The notes beneath the pieces were generated by a model that saw only the letters and a program-made list of their open reading frames with translations, was not told the DNA's origin and did no database searches. Both the position numbers and the translations under genes were made by a program. A stretch of 64,000 bases of DNA from an uncultured delta proteobacterium (GTDB lineage Bacteria; Desulfobacterota; Syntrophia; Syntrophales; Smithellaceae): contig CAIVQG010000065.1 in NCBI GenBank assembly GCA_903907985.1, positions 1 through 64,000 on the forward strand, written 5' to 3'. Of the stretch, positions 43,554-55,341 are shown one piece after another. Numbering within the stretch: position 1 is the first letter of the stretch; each line of letters begins with the position of its first letter.

Positions 43554-43589
43554 AATACCGGTTCAATCCAGCAAGATTGAACCGGTATT
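43554..43589. terminator. Bidirectional terminator hairpin
   Basis: Perfect 15-bp stem AATACCGGTTCAATC (43554-43568) with 43575-43589, 6-nt loop. The minus-strand T-rich side favours termination of the chemoreceptor gene; it also lies 55 bp past arnD. Confidence 0.75.
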
Positions 43590-43620
43590 AAGGAATGCTT
43601 AGCTGACAAACTGGTATGAA

Positions 43621-45261
43621 TTAGAAATCCTTAAAATCCTCATCATTAAAGGGAATCAGCTGTTCAGGGGAAGCAGGTTTCTTGAATGACCGGCTGTTAT
43701 CTGCATACTGCCGGCCGGCCTTCTTTTCCGGCAACGCCAGTGCCTTATGCTTCACAGGGGTTTTAGTGATTGCGGTCTTTGATTCGCGCCGAACCGGATC
43801 TCTTCGATCGCGATGGGATGATTGGCTGCTGGCACTTCCGCGAACGACACTGTCCAAATCGGCCACAAAAGATTTCATCTGTGCAGCCTGGGCGGTGAGT
43901 TCTTCCGCCGCCGCCGCCGATTGTTCCGCACTGGCTGCCGTTGACTGCGTTACCTTGTCCATTTCGGAGACTGCCAAATTAACCTGGGAAATTCCATGTG
44001 ATTGTTCCTCGGTTGCTGCGGAGATCTCGTCGATGAGCTGTCCGATCTTTCCGGAGATGGCTATGTTCTCCTTGAACGCCTCCTGAGTGGCGTTCGTCAA
44101 CTCGTTGCCCTTACGCACCGCCTTGATAGTGTTTTCGATCAGTTCATTCGTATTTTTTGCGGCATCAGATGCGCGCATGGCCAAATTCCGTACTTCGTCC
44201 GCCACTACGGCAAACCCCGCGCCGGCTTCTCCTGCCCGCGCCGCCTCCACCGCAGCATTGAGGGCCAGAAGATTTGTCTGGAAGGCGATATCATCGATCG
44301 TTTTAATGATTTTTCCTGTCTCCTCACTCGACCGGGTGATTTCCGCGATAGCCTTGCTCATGTCGTCCATGTGTGCGCTTACCTTCTGCACGACCATAGA
44401 GGCCTCCCCCGTCATGGCCTTTGCGTGCTTGGCATTATCGGAATTCTGCTTGGTCATGGAGGACATTTCTTCCAGTGATGCCGATGTCTCCTCCAGTGAT
44501 GCTGCCTGTTCCGATGTGCCTTCAGCCAGAGACTGACTGGCAGTTGATACCTGACCTGCCGCCACCGATACCTGATCGGCGCCATCCGTCAATCCGGCTA
44601 CAGCACGGTTGATAGGGCCGGCGATAGATTTAGCAAGAAAAAATCCCAACACCAGGGCAATGAGAGATCCCAGAATCATTCCCAGAACGACAATAAATTT
44701 CATGAGAACAGCCCGGCTAGCGGCTGATTTGGTAGTTTTCGTTATATGTTGGTCAACTTTCGGCCGAATTTCACTGAATATCTTGCGGACGTTTTTTAAT
44801 TTTTCCAGTGTTTCTGTTTGATAAAAGGTCAGAGCCTCTTTCCGGAATTCCGGCCCTTTTTTTAATATATTTTCCAATTCCTGGGCTGATTGATGCAACT
44901 TTCGATGAGGATCTTCGATTTGAATCAACAGGTCTTTGAGCTCCGGCATATCGGTTTCTGCCGCTTTTCTGTTTTCTCCATAATACCACTTTCCAAACCC
45001 GCATTTGTGTTCGTCTTTTTCCACATCTAATTCGGTGGCGGTTTCATTTTGCTGAAATTGACTTACCTTCATAACCCAATTTAGATGGTCCATTTCCCGT
45101 TGCAATAATTCCTTCGCCACACCTTGGGTATTATTTAACTTGAGCGAAACATCTACGGAATTGGAAACACCCAGCCATCCGACAAAACCGACGATCAAGG
45201 TGATTATCGCCACCACGACAAATCCACCGATCAATTTAGTATTTAATTTCCAAGCATTCAT
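43621..45261 (-). CDS. Methyl-accepting chemotaxis protein with CZB-type sensor domain
   Basis: 546 aa. TM1 about 10-30, sensor segment about 40-170, TM2 about 185-210, HAMP, then the conserved hairpin ([22 protein letters not shown]). The sensor matches the chemoreceptor zinc-binding (CZB) pattern: [17 protein letters not shown] and DPHRKLH supply the His/Cys/His/His ligands. CZB domains are usually cytoplasmic; here they lie between the two TMs. A C-terminal flexible tail ends in EDFKDF. It likely senses metal or oxidants for motility. Confidence 0.9.
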   Translation of the reverse strand: MNAWKLNTKLIGGFVVVAIITLIVGFVGWLGVSNSVDVSLKLNNTQGVAKELLQREMDHLNWVMKVSQFQQNETATELDVEKDEHKCGFGKWYYGENRKAAETDMPELKDLLIQIEDPHRKLHQSAQELENILKKGPEFRKEALTFYQTETLEKLKNVRKIFSEIRPKVDQHITKTTKSAASRAVLMKFIVVLGMILGSLIALVLGFFLAKSIAGPINRAVAGLTDGADQVSVAAGQVSTASQSLAEGTSEQAASLEETSASLEEMSSMTKQNSDNAKHAKAMTGEASMVVQKVSAHMDDMSKAIAEITRSSEETGKIIKTIDDIAFQTNLLALNAAVEAARAGEAGAGFAVVADEVRNLAMRASDAAKNTNELIENTIKAVRKGNELTNATQEAFKENIAISGKIGQLIDEISAATEEQSHGISQVNLAVSEMDKVTQSTAASAEQSAAAAEELTAQAAQMKSFVADLDSVVRGSASSQSSHRDRRDPVRRESKTAITKTPVKHKALALPEKKAGRQYADNSRSFKKPASPEQLIPFNDEDFKDF

Positions 45262-45400
45262 AAATAATTCCTTTGTATGATAATTTCATTTAATTTTGCG
45301 TAGAGCATTTCATACACACTCAGCGCCGACATCCTAGCTTAATTTAGATAACACTAAACCATAATACACTCTTTATATGGATGATGCGATCTGGTCAAGT

Positions 45401-45429
45401 AAAAGCACACCCCCTGTTAAGGTGCTTTT
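45401..45429 (-). terminator. Hairpin downstream of the phosphorelay operon
   Basis: AAAAGCAC (45401-45408) with GTGCTTTT (45422-45429), 42 nt past the stop of the hybrid kinase on the minus strand; only a weak T run. Confidence 0.5.
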
Positions 45430-45470
45430 GCCAATATAACTATATTCAAAATCAACCGGATTATTCTTTG

Positions 45471-48400
45471 TTAATTGTCCAGCGTTTCGCGCAATTTAGC
45501 GGCGAGATTGCTCAAAGAAAACGGTTTCTGAATGAAATGCACGCCATCGTCGAGAACTCCTTGGTGAGCGATGGTGTTAGCCGTGTAGCCGGACATGAAA
45601 AGGCGTTTGATGTCCGGATAAAGTGACAGTATGTTCCGGGCCAGATCACGGCCGTTCATTTCGGGCATGACCACGTCGGTCATGAGCAGGTGGATATTGC
45701 CTCTGTGTTCTCCGGCTAGGCGGATGGCTTCTCCCGGCGTACCTGCTTGCAGCACGTTATAGCCCAGATGCTGGAGCATCAGCGTGGTCATTTCCAGGAT
45801 GGCCGGCTCGTCCTCAGCCAGCAGGATGGTTTCGTTGCCTGATGCGGCGGTATCCGCCAGGTCATCTGTGCGCAACTGCTCGGCTTTGCCCATATGACGG
45901 GGCAGGTAGATCCGGAAGGTCGTTCCCTGTCCCGGTTCGCTATAGACATTGATGAAACCGTTGTTCTGTTTAACAATGCCATAGACGGTGGCCAGACCGA
46001 GGCCGGTTCCTTTCCCTACGCCCTTGGTGGTAAAGAAAGGTTCGAACAGTTTATCCATAGTATCTTTGTCCATACCGCTGCCGTTATCGCTCAAGGCGAG
46101 CAACACGTAGTCTCCGGGCACAAATCCGGGATTATTGGCGCAGTAATCTGCGTCAAAGATGGCGACTCCCGTTTCAATGGTGACTTTGCCTACTCCGGAA
46201 ATAGCATCCCGGGCGTTGACGCAAAGATTGGCCAGGATCTGGTCGATCTGGGTGGCATCCATCTTTATCGTCCATATGGCTGCATCGGGTAGCCAGACAA
46301 GATCAATGTCCTCGCCGATAAGCCGCCGGATCATCTTGAGCATGCCTTCGACAACTTCATTCAAGTCCAGCACCTTGGGCGCTATCGTCTGCTTGCGGGC
46401 GAAGGCCAGTAGTTGCCTGGTAAGCTCGGCGGAGCGCTCGGCGGCTTTCCGGATTTCCTGCAAGTCTTTGTAGGACTGCTGCGCGGGATCAGTCTTCATC
46501 ATGGCTATTTCCGCCCGCCCCAGAATCACTCCCAGCATGTTGTTGAAATCATGGGCTACACCGCCAGCCAGCCTACCTACGGATTCCATCTTATGGGCCT
46601 GGGTCAACTGTGCCTGCAACTTCTCCTGCTCTTCTGCCGCGCGTCTGCGGTCGGTGATGTCTATGCCTACGCCGAAAAAGTAATCATATTCGCCCGCTTC
46701 CTTGAAGACATTTCTGCCATGCCACTCCACTAAAAGCCGCCTGCCGTCTTTTGCCAGAATGTAATTTTCGTTAAGGGTATTTTTTTTAAGGCGAGTTAAT
46801 TGCTCAAAAACTTGAGAGAGCGCCTCCCTGTCACTTTCCGGAACAAAGGTAGCCAGATAGTCCATACCAACAACCTCGTCCCTGGTGTAGCCAAGAGCCT
46901 GCAGGAGCGTATCATTCATCATGATAGTCTTTCCCGTGGGGCTGATGGCAACGAAAAATATGGGAGAGCTTTGAACAAGGGTTTGGCTGAATTCTTTTTC
47001 TTTTCGCAGTTCTTCTGCAGCCCGCTTGCGGTCGGTGATGTCGCGGACAATATTCCGAAAACCGATCGGACGATTATGGGCATCCTTTAATACTGAAGCG
47101 TAAAGATCAAGAGTTCTTGTTTCTCCGTCCTTCCTTTTAGCATCCCATTCAAAATTATTTAAAGGAATACCAGTTTTATAAATTTGGTTGAAGGCATGAT
47201 AGATTTTATTTGCTGAATCTTTTTCCGCAGAGTATAGGCTAAAATTAGAACCTAGGAGTTCATCTTTATTGTAACCACTTATTTGCAGGAACGCATCATT
47301 GATAAAAATAATGTTGCCGGCAAGATCTAATTCATCATAGCCCTCTTCCATTTCATCAAGAATAGTGCGATACCGTTCCTCGCTCTGCCGGAGTGCCTCT
47401 TCGACCTGTCTGCGGTCCGTGATGTCGCGGACAATACCTCTAAAGCCGGTGGGAAGGTCATTGGCATCCCTTAACAACGAAGCGTAAAATTCGATGGTTC
47501 GTCTGACGCCGTCTTTCCTTTTAATCTCCCATTCAAAACTTTTTATCGGAATCCCTGTTTTGAACATCTGATTATAGGCTCGATATACCTTTTTTGCTAT
47601 CTTTTCTTCCGCAGCGTACAGGCTGAAATTCATACCCATTATTTCATGTCTGCTGTAACCAAAGATTCTCAGGAAGGCTTCATTGACAAAAGTGAAATTA
47701 CCGGCAAGATCTACTTCCTGATAACCATCGTCCATCTCTTCAAGAATAGTGCGATATCTCTCCTCACTCTGCCGTTGCGCCGCTTCCGTTCGCTTGTGTT
47801 CGGTAATGTCCTGAAAAGTTCCCATGATAAATGAGCGTTCCCCATCGCTTTTGGGAGCAAAGCCCCGGACCTCAGTCCAGAGACGTTTTCCAGTCTCGGT
47901 AATTGACTCGACCTCGACCGAGAAAGGCTCGCCTTTTTCGAAGCAGTCAGATAACTTTTTCTTAATTAAGGGAATATGCTCGAAAGAATAATACTTCGCA
48001 CCTTCGGTCAATCCGGGCTTGTAATCGCGTGGTATTTCCAGAATATCATAAACGCCCTCTGTCCATTCGAGGTAATTAGTGTGGGGATTTGCTTTCCATC
48101 CGCCAATTCGGGCATTTTTTTGCGTCTCTTTGAGGAATAATTCGCTCTCCAGTAGTGCCGCTTCCGACTGTTTGCGTTCGGTGATGTCAGTTATAAATCC
48201 CTCCAGCGCCAGCAACTCTCCGCTTTCGGAAAATACTCCCTGACCCTGTTCCCAAACCCATTTTATCTTACCGTCTGCTGTTGTTATTCTATAGCTAAGC
48301 CGATATTTATCCTTCTTTTGCACGCCGGCTTGAACACTATCCCATACAAGTTCTCTGTCTTCAGGATGAATAAGATCAGCATAAGAGATTCTCCGGTTGT

Positions 48401-48947
48401 TTACCAGTTCGGCCGGTTTATATCCGGTGAGCTCAATGCAGCCTTCACTGACAAACTCCATGGTCCAATCTCTGTCATTTAGACAGCGGTAAGCCATTCC
48501 CGGCAGGTTGGAAGTCAGGGTGGAAAGCCGGCGTTCGTTCTCCTTCAGTGTTTCTTCCGCACGCTTGCGCTCGGAAATGTCGCGGAGTGAACCGGCCGTT
48601 CCTGTTGTCACACCACTGGCATCATAGAGGAGATGTGTCGCCAGGGATGCTATCGCTCTTGAGCCGTCGCGCTTGATAAGCGTAAGTTCGTAATCTCTCA
48701 CGTATCCTTGTTCAGCCAACGACTTCATGAGCAAAGATCTATCCTCGGGCACTTCGAAAAACAATGTCGTCGGTTGACCGATTACCTCTTCGGGCTTCCA
48801 TCCGGATATGCGGAAGACAGACGGGGATATTATTGTAATAATGCCGTTCTGATCGGTTTGATAATAGATGTCCTCAAAGGACTCAAAAATATTCCGGAAC
48901 TTTGTTTCGCTCTTCCGTAACGCATCTTCTGCCTGTTTGCTCTTCAT
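45471..48947 (-). CDS. Multi-PAS hybrid histidine kinase with C-terminal receiver
   Basis: 1158 aa, no membrane segment. About six PAS/PAC domains (residues 1-130, 130-260, 260-388, 389-512, 513-638, 639-765), then HisKA with [15 protein letters not shown] (His about 799), HATPase_c with [20 protein letters not shown], and a receiver from about 1040 (phospho-Asp in [11 protein letters not shown] about 1091, KPFSL). PAS 4 and 5 (47035-47785) are near-copies of each other and of those in the kinase at 50094. Last gene in the phosphorelay operon; RBS AGAGGAC before ATG. Confidence 0.92.
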   Translation of the reverse strand: MKSKQAEDALRKSETKFRNIFESFEDIYYQTDQNGIITIISPSVFRISGWKPEEVIGQPTTLFFEVPEDRSLLMKSLAEQGYVRDYELTLIKRDGSRAIASLATHLLYDASGVTTGTAGSLRDISERKRAEETLKENERRLSTLTSNLPGMAYRCLNDRDWTMEFVSEGCIELTGYKPAELVNNRRISYADLIHPEDRELVWDSVQAGVQKKDKYRLSYRITTADGKIKWVWEQGQGVFSESGELLALEGFITDITERKQSEAALLESELFLKETQKNARIGGWKANPHTNYLEWTEGVYDILEIPRDYKPGLTEGAKYYSFEHIPLIKKKLSDCFEKGEPFSVEVESITETGKRLWTEVRGFAPKSDGERSFIMGTFQDITEHKRTEAAQRQSEERYRTILEEMDDGYQEVDLAGNFTFVNEAFLRIFGYSRHEIMGMNFSLYAAEEKIAKKVYRAYNQMFKTGIPIKSFEWEIKRKDGVRRTIEFYASLLRDANDLPTGFRGIVRDITDRRQVEEALRQSEERYRTILDEMEEGYDELDLAGNIIFINDAFLQISGYNKDELLGSNFSLYSAEKDSANKIYHAFNQIYKTGIPLNNFEWDAKRKDGETRTLDLYASVLKDAHNRPIGFRNIVRDITDRKRAAEELRKEKEFSQTLVQSSPIFFVAISPTGKTIMMNDTLLQALGYTRDEVVGMDYLATFVPESDREALSQVFEQLTRLKKNTLNENYILAKDGRRLLVEWHGRNVFKEAGEYDYFFGVGIDITDRRRAAEEQEKLQAQLTQAHKMESVGRLAGGVAHDFNNMLGVILGRAEIAMMKTDPAQQSYKDLQEIRKAAERSAELTRQLLAFARKQTIAPKVLDLNEVVEGMLKMIRRLIGEDIDLVWLPDAAIWTIKMDATQIDQILANLCVNARDAISGVGKVTIETGVAIFDADYCANNPGFVPGDYVLLALSDNGSGMDKDTMDKLFEPFFTTKGVGKGTGLGLATVYGIVKQNNGFINVYSEPGQGTTFRIYLPRHMGKAEQLRTDDLADTAASGNETILLAEDEPAILEMTTLMLQHLGYNVLQAGTPGEAIRLAGEHRGNIHLLMTDVVMPEMNGRDLARNILSLYPDIKRLFMSGYTANTIAHQGVLDDGVHFIQKPFSLSNLAAKLRETLDN
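47035..47785 (-). repeat. Two tandem near-identical PAS modules in the hybrid kinase
   Basis: Each about 375 bp (residues 389-638), both starting [15 protein letters not shown] and reading LAGN..F.N.AFL.I.GY with YKTGIP or FKTGIP and [10 protein letters not shown]. The pattern recurs in the neighbour at 52245-53020. Confidence 0.75.
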
Positions 48948-48958
48948 GATGTCCTCTT

Positions 48959-49606
48959 TCAGCTGTCAGGATCGCTGTCTTTGGCGAATTCGGAATAGTG
49001 CTTTTTCATGCAGTCGGGGCAGATGCTGTGGCTGAAGAGGGCATCGGAATGGCGGCTGACATAAGCCTCGACCTGGTTCCAGTAGCCCCCGTCATCGCGT
49101 ATTTTTTTACAGAACGAACAAATGGGCAGAATTCCCTGCAGGGTTTTGATATGATCGAGTGCCTGTTTCAATTCCCGGATTTGTTCAGCCAACTGCTCCT
49201 GCATCCTGATCATCCGGCGTCCTGCATCGACCCGCGCCCTCAGTTCGCCCGGATCAAAAGGCTTGGCCAGATAGTCGTCGGCCCCTGTGTCCAATCCGGC
49301 AATGATGTCTGCTTTTTCATCTCTGGTAGTCAGCATGATCAGGTAACGTCTGTCCGTCGTAGCAATAGAACTGGCGGAAGGTGACTGACCGCTTTCCAGA
49401 GCACGAACACGGCGGACGATTTCCAGTCCATCCATTTCCGGCATCATCCAATCGAAAATAGCCAGACGAGGGGCATCGTGTTTCTGCAGCTCATTCCAGG
49501 CTTCCAGACCGTTGGTTGTTTCCACTACCTCATCTCCGCCCTTTTTCAGTACTGCCGCCAACATGGTGCGGGATGTGAAGTCGTCTTCAGCGATTAAAAT
49601 GCGCAC
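48959..49606 (-). CDS. Receiver protein with C-terminal zinc-ribbon-like domain
   Basis: 215 aa. Receiver: MRILIAEDD, phospho-Asp52 in IFDWMMPEMDG, LTTRDEK, AKPFD. After a coiled coil (about 125-155) comes a small Cys domain: ICSFCKKIRDDGGYW and SICPDCMKKHY (CxxC pairs, probably one Zn). No known DNA-binding or enzyme output; the Cys part may bind protein or a metal. 11 nt before the next kinase gene. Confidence 0.88.
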   Translation of the reverse strand: MRILIAEDDFTSRTMLAAVLKKGGDEVVETTNGLEAWNELQKHDAPRLAIFDWMMPEMDGLEIVRRVRALESGQSPSASSIATTDRRYLIMLTTRDEKADIIAGLDTGADDYLAKPFDPGELRARVDAGRRMIRMQEQLAEQIRELKQALDHIKTLQGILPICSFCKKIRDDGGYWNQVEAYVSRHSDALFSHSICPDCMKKHYSEFAKDSDPDS

Positions 49607-49687
49607 TGTTTAGCTCTCCCGGTCAGGTGCTCAGTCTTCTTCAGTTTAATTATTAAGGCAGCCCGTCCTAAATAAAAATATTTATTC

Positions 49688-50083
49688 TCAGGAAATATTG
49701 ATATATTTTTCAATCTTCTTCAATATCTTTTCTCCGTCAAACGGTTTTATAATATAGTCATCAGCCCCCAGTTTAATGCAACTGATGATCGTATCTTTGT
49801 CTGCTTTTGTGGTCACCATCATTATTTTTACCAGTTTTTCTTTCGGAATATTCTGGAGTTTTTCTATTTGCCGAATTTTATGCACGGCTTCTGATCCATT
49901 CATCTCGGGCATCATGATGTCCATACAGATCAGGTTGTAAGGTTCGCCTGCCGCCAGCGCGATTTCGACTGCTGACACCGCTTCTTTGCCGGTGATGGCA
50001 AGGTCGGAATTACCGTAGTTCTTCAGAATTCCCTGAAGGAGCAGGCGGCTGGTAGAATCATCATCGACAATAAGTATCTTCAT
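49688..50083 (-). CDS. Stand-alone CheY-type response regulator
   Basis: 131 aa from ATG at 50083 (AGGAGAAAAT upstream). Acidic pocket DDD at 7-9, phospho-Asp55 in MDIMMPEMNG, Thr in MMVTTKAD and Lys in IIKPFDG. No output domain, so it likely passes phosphate or binds a target. It lies 10 nt after the kinase with the HPt domain, a fitting partner for phosphotransfer. Confidence 0.92.
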   Translation of the reverse strand: MKILIVDDDSTSRLLLQGILKNYGNSDLAITGKEAVSAVEIALAAGEPYNLICMDIMMPEMNGSEAVHKIRQIEKLQNIPKEKLVKIMMVTTKADKDTIISCIKLGADDYIIKPFDGEKILKKIEKYINIS

Positions 50084-50093
50084 GTATTTTCTC

Positions 50094-53000
50094 CTATAGT
50101 TTCCAGTTTTCAATTTCCTTTTTCAGTGAATCGAACTGCTCTTCCAGGTCGGCCAGGTGCGCGGAGGTGGCGCTGAGGTCACCGGACTTGGCCAATTTCT
50201 CCATCTCGAAGGCTACGGCACGCAATCGCTCTCCGCCAATGTTGGCTGATGCTCCCTTGATGGTGTGGGCCTGGCGTTCGGAGCCTTGAACATCGCCGGA
50301 TTTAAAAAATGCTTTCAGGGAATTGATCTGTTGGGGGATATCCGCAAGGAAACCAGCCAGAATATTTCTGGCCAGATCTTCGTCATTCATCATGCGTTTG
50401 ATCATCCCTGCCTTGTCCCAGACGGGAATTCGGGACTTTTTCCCATTTGCCGTTTTCCCTTTACCAGTTACCGATTTTTTCCCCGATTCTGCGCCGTTAT
50501 CCAATTGCGACTTTTCGATTTCTTCTTCCGGCGGCAGCCATTTCTCCAGCATCTCCGCCAACGCCTTGGGATCAACAGGCTTGGACAAATAGTCGTTCAT
50601 GCCGGCGTAAATGCATTTTTCCCGGTCGCCTTGCATGGCGTGAGCCGTCATGGCGATGATGGGAATGTCGGAAACATTGGACTTTTTCCCATTTCCCATT
50701 TTCCAGTTGCGAATTGTACGCGTGGCTTCAAGCCCGTCCATCACGGGCATCTGCACATCCATCAGCACCAGGTCGTAGGGTATGTTTTCCAGCGTTTTAA
50801 CTGCTTCCGCCCCGTTGGCTACGGCGTCGGCAGAAATGCCGAGTTTATTGAGGATACCCAAGGCTACTTGCTGATTGGTTATATTGTCCTCCGCCAGTAA
50901 CACCCTTGCGTGTCTTTTTTTCAGCATGCTCAGTAGATCGCGGGCCGAATGGCGTGTTATGATTGTTTTCGGTTGAGCAGTGGAAGAGCTTCTGTCGGCC
51001 AGCAACATAGAAAAAACATTGAACAGATCTTGATGCCGTGACGGCTTGTTCAGGTATGCTGAAAAACCTATATCCTGTAAACGGCGGGAATCGCCGCGTG
51101 AACCCAGCGATGTTAACATTACCATTCGGAGTTCCGTTAAACGGGGATCAGCTTTGATAGCCCGTCCCAGAGCTTCGCCGTCCATTTCGGGCATCTGCAT
51201 GTCGATTATGGCAATTCGGAAGGGTTCACCTTCATCTTGCGCCTGCCTAAGAGACCTTAATGCCGCGTAAGCATCTGTAGCTTCCGCCGGCCGCATACCC
51301 CAGGCATTCAGCCGCGTTGTCATAATTTCCCGGTTAGTAGCATTGTCGTCCACGATCAGAACCTTCACATTATGAAAGTCAGCCGTCAGACGCGCTGCAA
51401 TTTTTGATCTTTCGGCCTGTTTACCCAAACGAGCAGTAAACCAGAACTCCGAGCCCTTGCCTTCTTCGCTCACGACGCCCATATCGCCGCCCATCATTTG
51501 GACCAGTTGTTTGGAGATGGCCAGTCCCAGACCAGTTCCGCCGTATTTGCGTGTGGTCGACGTGTCCGCTTGGGTGAACTTGTCGAAGATCAGGCCGAGC
51601 TTGCTTTCCGGAATACCAATGCCCGTATCGCGAACGGCGAAGCGGAGAATAACTGAATCGGAAGACGACGACGTCTCTCCGGCTTCCTGTTTCGTGTTAG
51701 CGGTTTTATTTTCATCCAACAGCGTGACGCGGATGGCTACTTCACCCTGGTGGGTGAACTTTATCGCATTACCCGTCAGATTTATTAGAACCTGACGCAA
51801 ACGGCCCGGATCGCCACGGAGCAATACAGGGACTTGGCGATCTGCAGAGTGGAGCAGTTCCAGCCCCTTATCGTGGGCGCGCAAAGCCATGACTGCCGCG
51901 AAATCCTCGAGGAGGTTCTCCAGATCGAAATCGAGGATTTCCATATCGAGTTTCCCCGCTTCGATCTTGGAGAAATCAAGAATGTCGTTAATCAGGCTCA
52001 GGAGCGATTCCCCACTGGCCCGGACAGTTTCGGCGTAGCGCCGCTGTTCGCCGGTCAGTTCAGTATCCAGTAAAAGTCCGGTCATCCCGATCACCCCGTT
52101 CATGGGGGTACGGATTTCGTGGCTCATGTTGGCCAGGAACTCTGATTTGGCAGTGCTGGCCATTTGTGCCTGCTCGGCCATCTCATTGGCGCGGGCGGTT
52201 TCTTCCGCCAGAATACGATTCATCTCGCGCAGTTCTTTCTCCACACGCTTAATGTCGGTGATATCGTGGATAATACCCCTGAATCCAATGGGACGATTAT
52301 TGGCATCCCTTAATAAAGAGGCATAGAAGTCAATGGTTCGGATGGCGCCGTCTTTCCTTTTAATATTCCATTCCAGATTTCTTAAAGGAATTCCTGTTTT
52401 GTACATCTGATTGTAGGCAGCATAGACTTGTTTTCCGGTTTCTTCTTCTGCAGAGTAGGTGTTGAAATTAGTGCCCAGCATTTCCTCTCGGCCGTAACCG
52501 AAGATTCGCAGGAATGCTTCATTGAAAAAGGTGTAGTTGCCGGCCAGATCGACTTCCTGATAACCCTCTTCCATTTCATCAAGAATAGTTCTATATCGCT
52601 CTTCGCTATTCCGGAGTGCCGCTTCTGCCCGTCTGCTGTCGGTGATGTCGCGGATAATACCACGGAAGCCTGTGGGGAGATCATTGGCATCCCTTAACAA
52701 AGAAGCGAAAAAATCAATGGTTCGTATGGCGCCGTCTTTCCTTTTAATATTCCATTCCAATTTTTTTAAAGGAATTCCAGTTTTGTATATCTGGTTGTAG
52801 GTATGATAGACTTTTTTTATGGTCTCTTTATCTGTAAAGTACAGACTGAAATTAGTGCCAAGTATTTCATCTTTGCTGTAACCACCGATTTTCAGAAACG
52901 CCTCATTGACAAAAGTGATGTTGCCGGCAAGATCTAATTCCTGATAACCCTCTTCCATTTCATCCAGAATCGTACGATACCGCTCTTCGCTCTCCCGGAG

Positions 53001-55214
53001 GGCCGCCTCCGTTCTATTGCGCTCAGTAATGTCCCGTGCTATCCCTCGAAAGCCGATGATCTCCCCTTTTGGGTTTTTCAAAGGAAATCCTGTGATTTCA
53101 GCAAATCTTTTTTTTCCTTCTTTATCAATAGTCCTGTATAAAATATTTCTTTCGGGATTGCCGGTTCGGTAGATATTGTTGAAAGAATAACGCACCGTCT
53201 CGAGAGACTCTTTATCCATGTAAATTCCAACGTTTGTTCCGATTATTTCTTTTTCAGAATATCCTAAGATACGAAAGTTTGCCTCATTAACAAAAGTGTA
53301 ATTGCCGGCAAGGTCAACCTCAAAATAGACATCACCCATTTCGTCGAGTATAGTCCGGTATCTTTCCTCAGACTGCCGGAGAGCTTCTTCCATGCGTTTG
53401 CGGTCGGTGATATCCACCAGCATTCCGATCAGTCCTCCCGGTTTGCCGTCGGCAAGGCGGAATCCATCAACAGAGTATAGTGTCAGGTGGGTATTTCCAT
53501 CGGCGTAAATAATGGGCATTTCATAACTTCGCTGGGTCACCTCGCTAATGACCTTCATGTCTTCATCATGAAACCGCCGGCGTTCCTCCATCGGCAGGTA
53601 ATCGAGTTCCAATACGGTTTTGCCGATTAGGTAAGGAGACGTGGTTCCAAAATACCGTTCATAAGCGCGGTTACATCCAAGAAATCGACCATTGAAATCT
53701 TTGGTGAAGATGGGATAGGGGATGCTGTCAATGAGTGCTTGTTGAAATATTAACCGGTTTGCCCGATCCTTTTCCGCCCGCTTACGGTCGGTGATGTCGC
53801 GGGACACGGAGATGATGCCCACGGGTTCTTGGGCTTCGTTCCGCATAAAAGACACGCTGATCTCCATCTGAACGGTGGAACCGTCCTTTCTGTATTGCTC
53901 CACTTCCAGGATGCGGTTTCTGAGGGGATCTGCCGTGCCACTGGCTTCCAATTTCATTTCTTCTTCAAAGGCCTGAGTGCAGATCTGCAGGGATTCAGGC
54001 GTCATGACCTGTTCAAAGGTTTGCGCTGTGGCCTCTTCAGCCGTGTATCCCCGCATATGCGTGATGGACGGACTTACGTAGATAAAACGCAGATCCATAT
54101 CCATGACAGTGATGACGTCCGCCATATTAGCCACCACCCATCGGTACTTCTCTTCGCTCTCCCGGAGCGCTTCTGTCTGGCGCAAATCATGGCAGACTAG
54201 AACGATACCTATGGCGTCTCCTGCGTTATCTTTTATTTGTGTCGCAGAAATCATTAACGGCATACCGACGCCGTCACTGGTGGACATCATCATCCGCAAC
54301 TGCCGATTCTGATAAAAATCTTCCCCGATATTTCTAATGGTGTCTAGAAGGCTACTTTCTCCCATAAAAAGATCAGATATCGGTTTACCGATGATTTTGT
54401 CAGTACCGGTACCGATTGCCTCTTTTACTCGATCGTTGATTTTAACGATATTACCTTCATTGTTGATCAGGATAATGAGGTCTCTGGCGCTCGCTATGAC
54501 CTGCTCCGCAACAAGGGCTGAATTGATGGTCATCAGTTTGTGCCGGACTATTGAATACCAGATGCCGAATGCCCAGATAAGGCTCAATAGGGGTGCCAGA
54601 GCGGGGAAACGGAAACCGAGTGCGGGCAGTACTATATTAGAAAGCGATCCCAGCAGGAGGCTAGCAAAACCTGTGAAGAAGATAATTCTCGCCTGCATTT
54701 TTTCCCGGCGAAGGCTGCTTCTTTTTCCGTAGTTCCACACGAAGAATAGTCCTAAAATTATATTGACTAAGTAATAGGCAAAAAAGCTTTTGTACCAGAG
54801 CGAATTTCCCTCCTGTAATTCGTAATATCCCCATCCCGTGGGTATAAAGTCGACAGCAGTCAGCACTCCGGTAAATGATTTATAAATAAAAAGAAGCGGC
54901 AGGATATAAAGCCAGAGATAAAGAAGGGGTGACCGGAGTATTTTTTTCCTGTTTGTCATAAGAAGGAAAAAATGAAGGATCAGACTTGAAAAACTGATCC
55001 AGCCTAGGGATGATATTCGAAACCATAGCCATGCTTCCTGTTTGGTTGGTGCCAAATAAAAAAAGCCGTAGGCAAAGCTCCAGATAAAGAATGATAAACA
55101 AGTAAATAGGAACAGGCGGTTGATTGGGGATTTTTTATCGATAAACCATGCGTAGAACCCCATGCACATGTATATGACAGAGACAGCAGCAGTTAAATAA
55201 GTAAGGATATTCAT
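50094..55214 (-). CDS. Giant 7TM-type multi-PAS hybrid histidine kinase with two receivers and HPt
   Basis: 1706 aa from ATG at 55214 (the frame opens at a TTG at 55250). N-terminal 7TM histidine-kinase sensor (about 1-230), PAS units about 240-480, 480-606, 606-731, 731-862, 862-990, coiled coil, His[17 protein letters not shown] (His about 1031), HATPase ([12 protein letters not shown]), receiver 1 (about 1285-1400, Asp about 1336), receiver 2 (about 1425-1545, Asp about 1486) and HPt with [13 protein letters not shown] (His about 1650). A full internal phosphorelay. Two Gly/Lys-rich linkers ([16 protein letters not shown]) are near receiver 2 and HPt. Followed by its probable receiver. Confidence 0.92.
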   Translation of the reverse strand: MNILTYLTAAVSVIYMCMGFYAWFIDKKSPINRLFLFTCLSFFIWSFAYGFFYLAPTKQEAWLWFRISSLGWISFSSLILHFFLLMTNRKKILRSPLLYLWLYILPLLFIYKSFTGVLTAVDFIPTGWGYYELQEGNSLWYKSFFAYYLVNIILGLFFVWNYGKRSSLRREKMQARIIFFTGFASLLLGSLSNIVLPALGFRFPALAPLLSLIWAFGIWYSIVRHKLMTINSALVAEQVIASARDLIILINNEGNIVKINDRVKEAIGTGTDKIIGKPISDLFMGESSLLDTIRNIGEDFYQNRQLRMMMSTSDGVGMPLMISATQIKDNAGDAIGIVLVCHDLRQTEALRESEEKYRWVVANMADVITVMDMDLRFIYVSPSITHMRGYTAEEATAQTFEQVMTPESLQICTQAFEEEMKLEASGTADPLRNRILEVEQYRKDGSTVQMEISVSFMRNEAQEPVGIISVSRDITDRKRAEKDRANRLIFQQALIDSIPYPIFTKDFNGRFLGCNRAYERYFGTTSPYLIGKTVLELDYLPMEERRRFHDEDMKVISEVTQRSYEMPIIYADGNTHLTLYSVDGFRLADGKPGGLIGMLVDITDRKRMEEALRQSEERYRTILDEMGDVYFEVDLAGNYTFVNEANFRILGYSEKEIIGTNVGIYMDKESLETVRYSFNNIYRTGNPERNILYRTIDKEGKKRFAEITGFPLKNPKGEIIGFRGIARDITERNRTEAALRESEERYRTILDEMEEGYQELDLAGNITFVNEAFLKIGGYSKDEILGTNFSLYFTDKETIKKVYHTYNQIYKTGIPLKKLEWNIKRKDGAIRTIDFFASLLRDANDLPTGFRGIIRDITDSRRAEAALRNSEERYRTILDEMEEGYQEVDLAGNYTFFNEAFLRIFGYGREEMLGTNFNTYSAEEETGKQVYAAYNQMYKTGIPLRNLEWNIKRKDGAIRTIDFYASLLRDANNRPIGFRGIIHDITDIKRVEKELREMNRILAEETARANEMAEQAQMASTAKSEFLANMSHEIRTPMNGVIGMTGLLLDTELTGEQRRYAETVRASGESLLSLINDILDFSKIEAGKLDMEILDFDLENLLEDFAAVMALRAHDKGLELLHSADRQVPVLLRGDPGRLRQVLINLTGNAIKFTHQGEVAIRVTLLDENKTANTKQEAGETSSSSDSVILRFAVRDTGIGIPESKLGLIFDKFTQADTSTTRKYGGTGLGLAISKQLVQMMGGDMGVVSEEGKGSEFWFTARLGKQAERSKIAARLTADFHNVKVLIVDDNATNREIMTTRLNAWGMRPAEATDAYAALRSLRQAQDEGEPFRIAIIDMQMPEMDGEALGRAIKADPRLTELRMVMLTSLGSRGDSRRLQDIGFSAYLNKPSRHQDLFNVFSMLLADRSSSTAQPKTIITRHSARDLLSMLKKRHARVLLAEDNITNQQVALGILNKLGISADAVANGAEAVKTLENIPYDLVLMDVQMPVMDGLEATRTIRNWKMGNGKKSNVSDIPIIAMTAHAMQGDREKCIYAGMNDYLSKPVDPKALAEMLEKWLPPEEEIEKSQLDNGAESGKKSVTGKGKTANGKKSRIPVWDKAGMIKRMMNDEDLARNILAGFLADIPQQINSLKAFFKSGDVQGSERQAHTIKGASANIGGERLRAVAFEMEKLAKSGDLSATSAHLADLEEQFDSLKKEIENWKL
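52245..53020 (-). repeat. Two tandem near-identical PAS modules in the giant kinase
   Basis: Residues about 731-990, each about 130 aa: [54 protein letters not shown] and GFRGII. The DNA match is high, e.g. AAAGACGGCGCCAT-type tracts repeated. Related modules lie at 47035-47785 in the next kinase. Confidence 0.75.
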
Positions 55215-55305
55215 AATTTTCCATTCTAGGCTAATTAGTTGGAATGTCAATAACCTATATTTATAACCGTTACAAATGTCTTTTTTCTTTCAAAAAGAAG
55301 GATAT

Positions 55306-55336
55306 GCAATAATTACGAATAAATACTAATTATTGC
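55306..55336 (-). terminator. Hairpin downstream of the symporter gene
   Basis: Perfect 10-bp stem GCAATAATTA (55306-55315) with TAATTATTGC (55327-55336), loop 11 nt, T-rich on the minus strand afterwards. 6 nt beyond the DAACS stop. Confidence 0.55.
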
Positions 55337-55341
55337 AAGAA

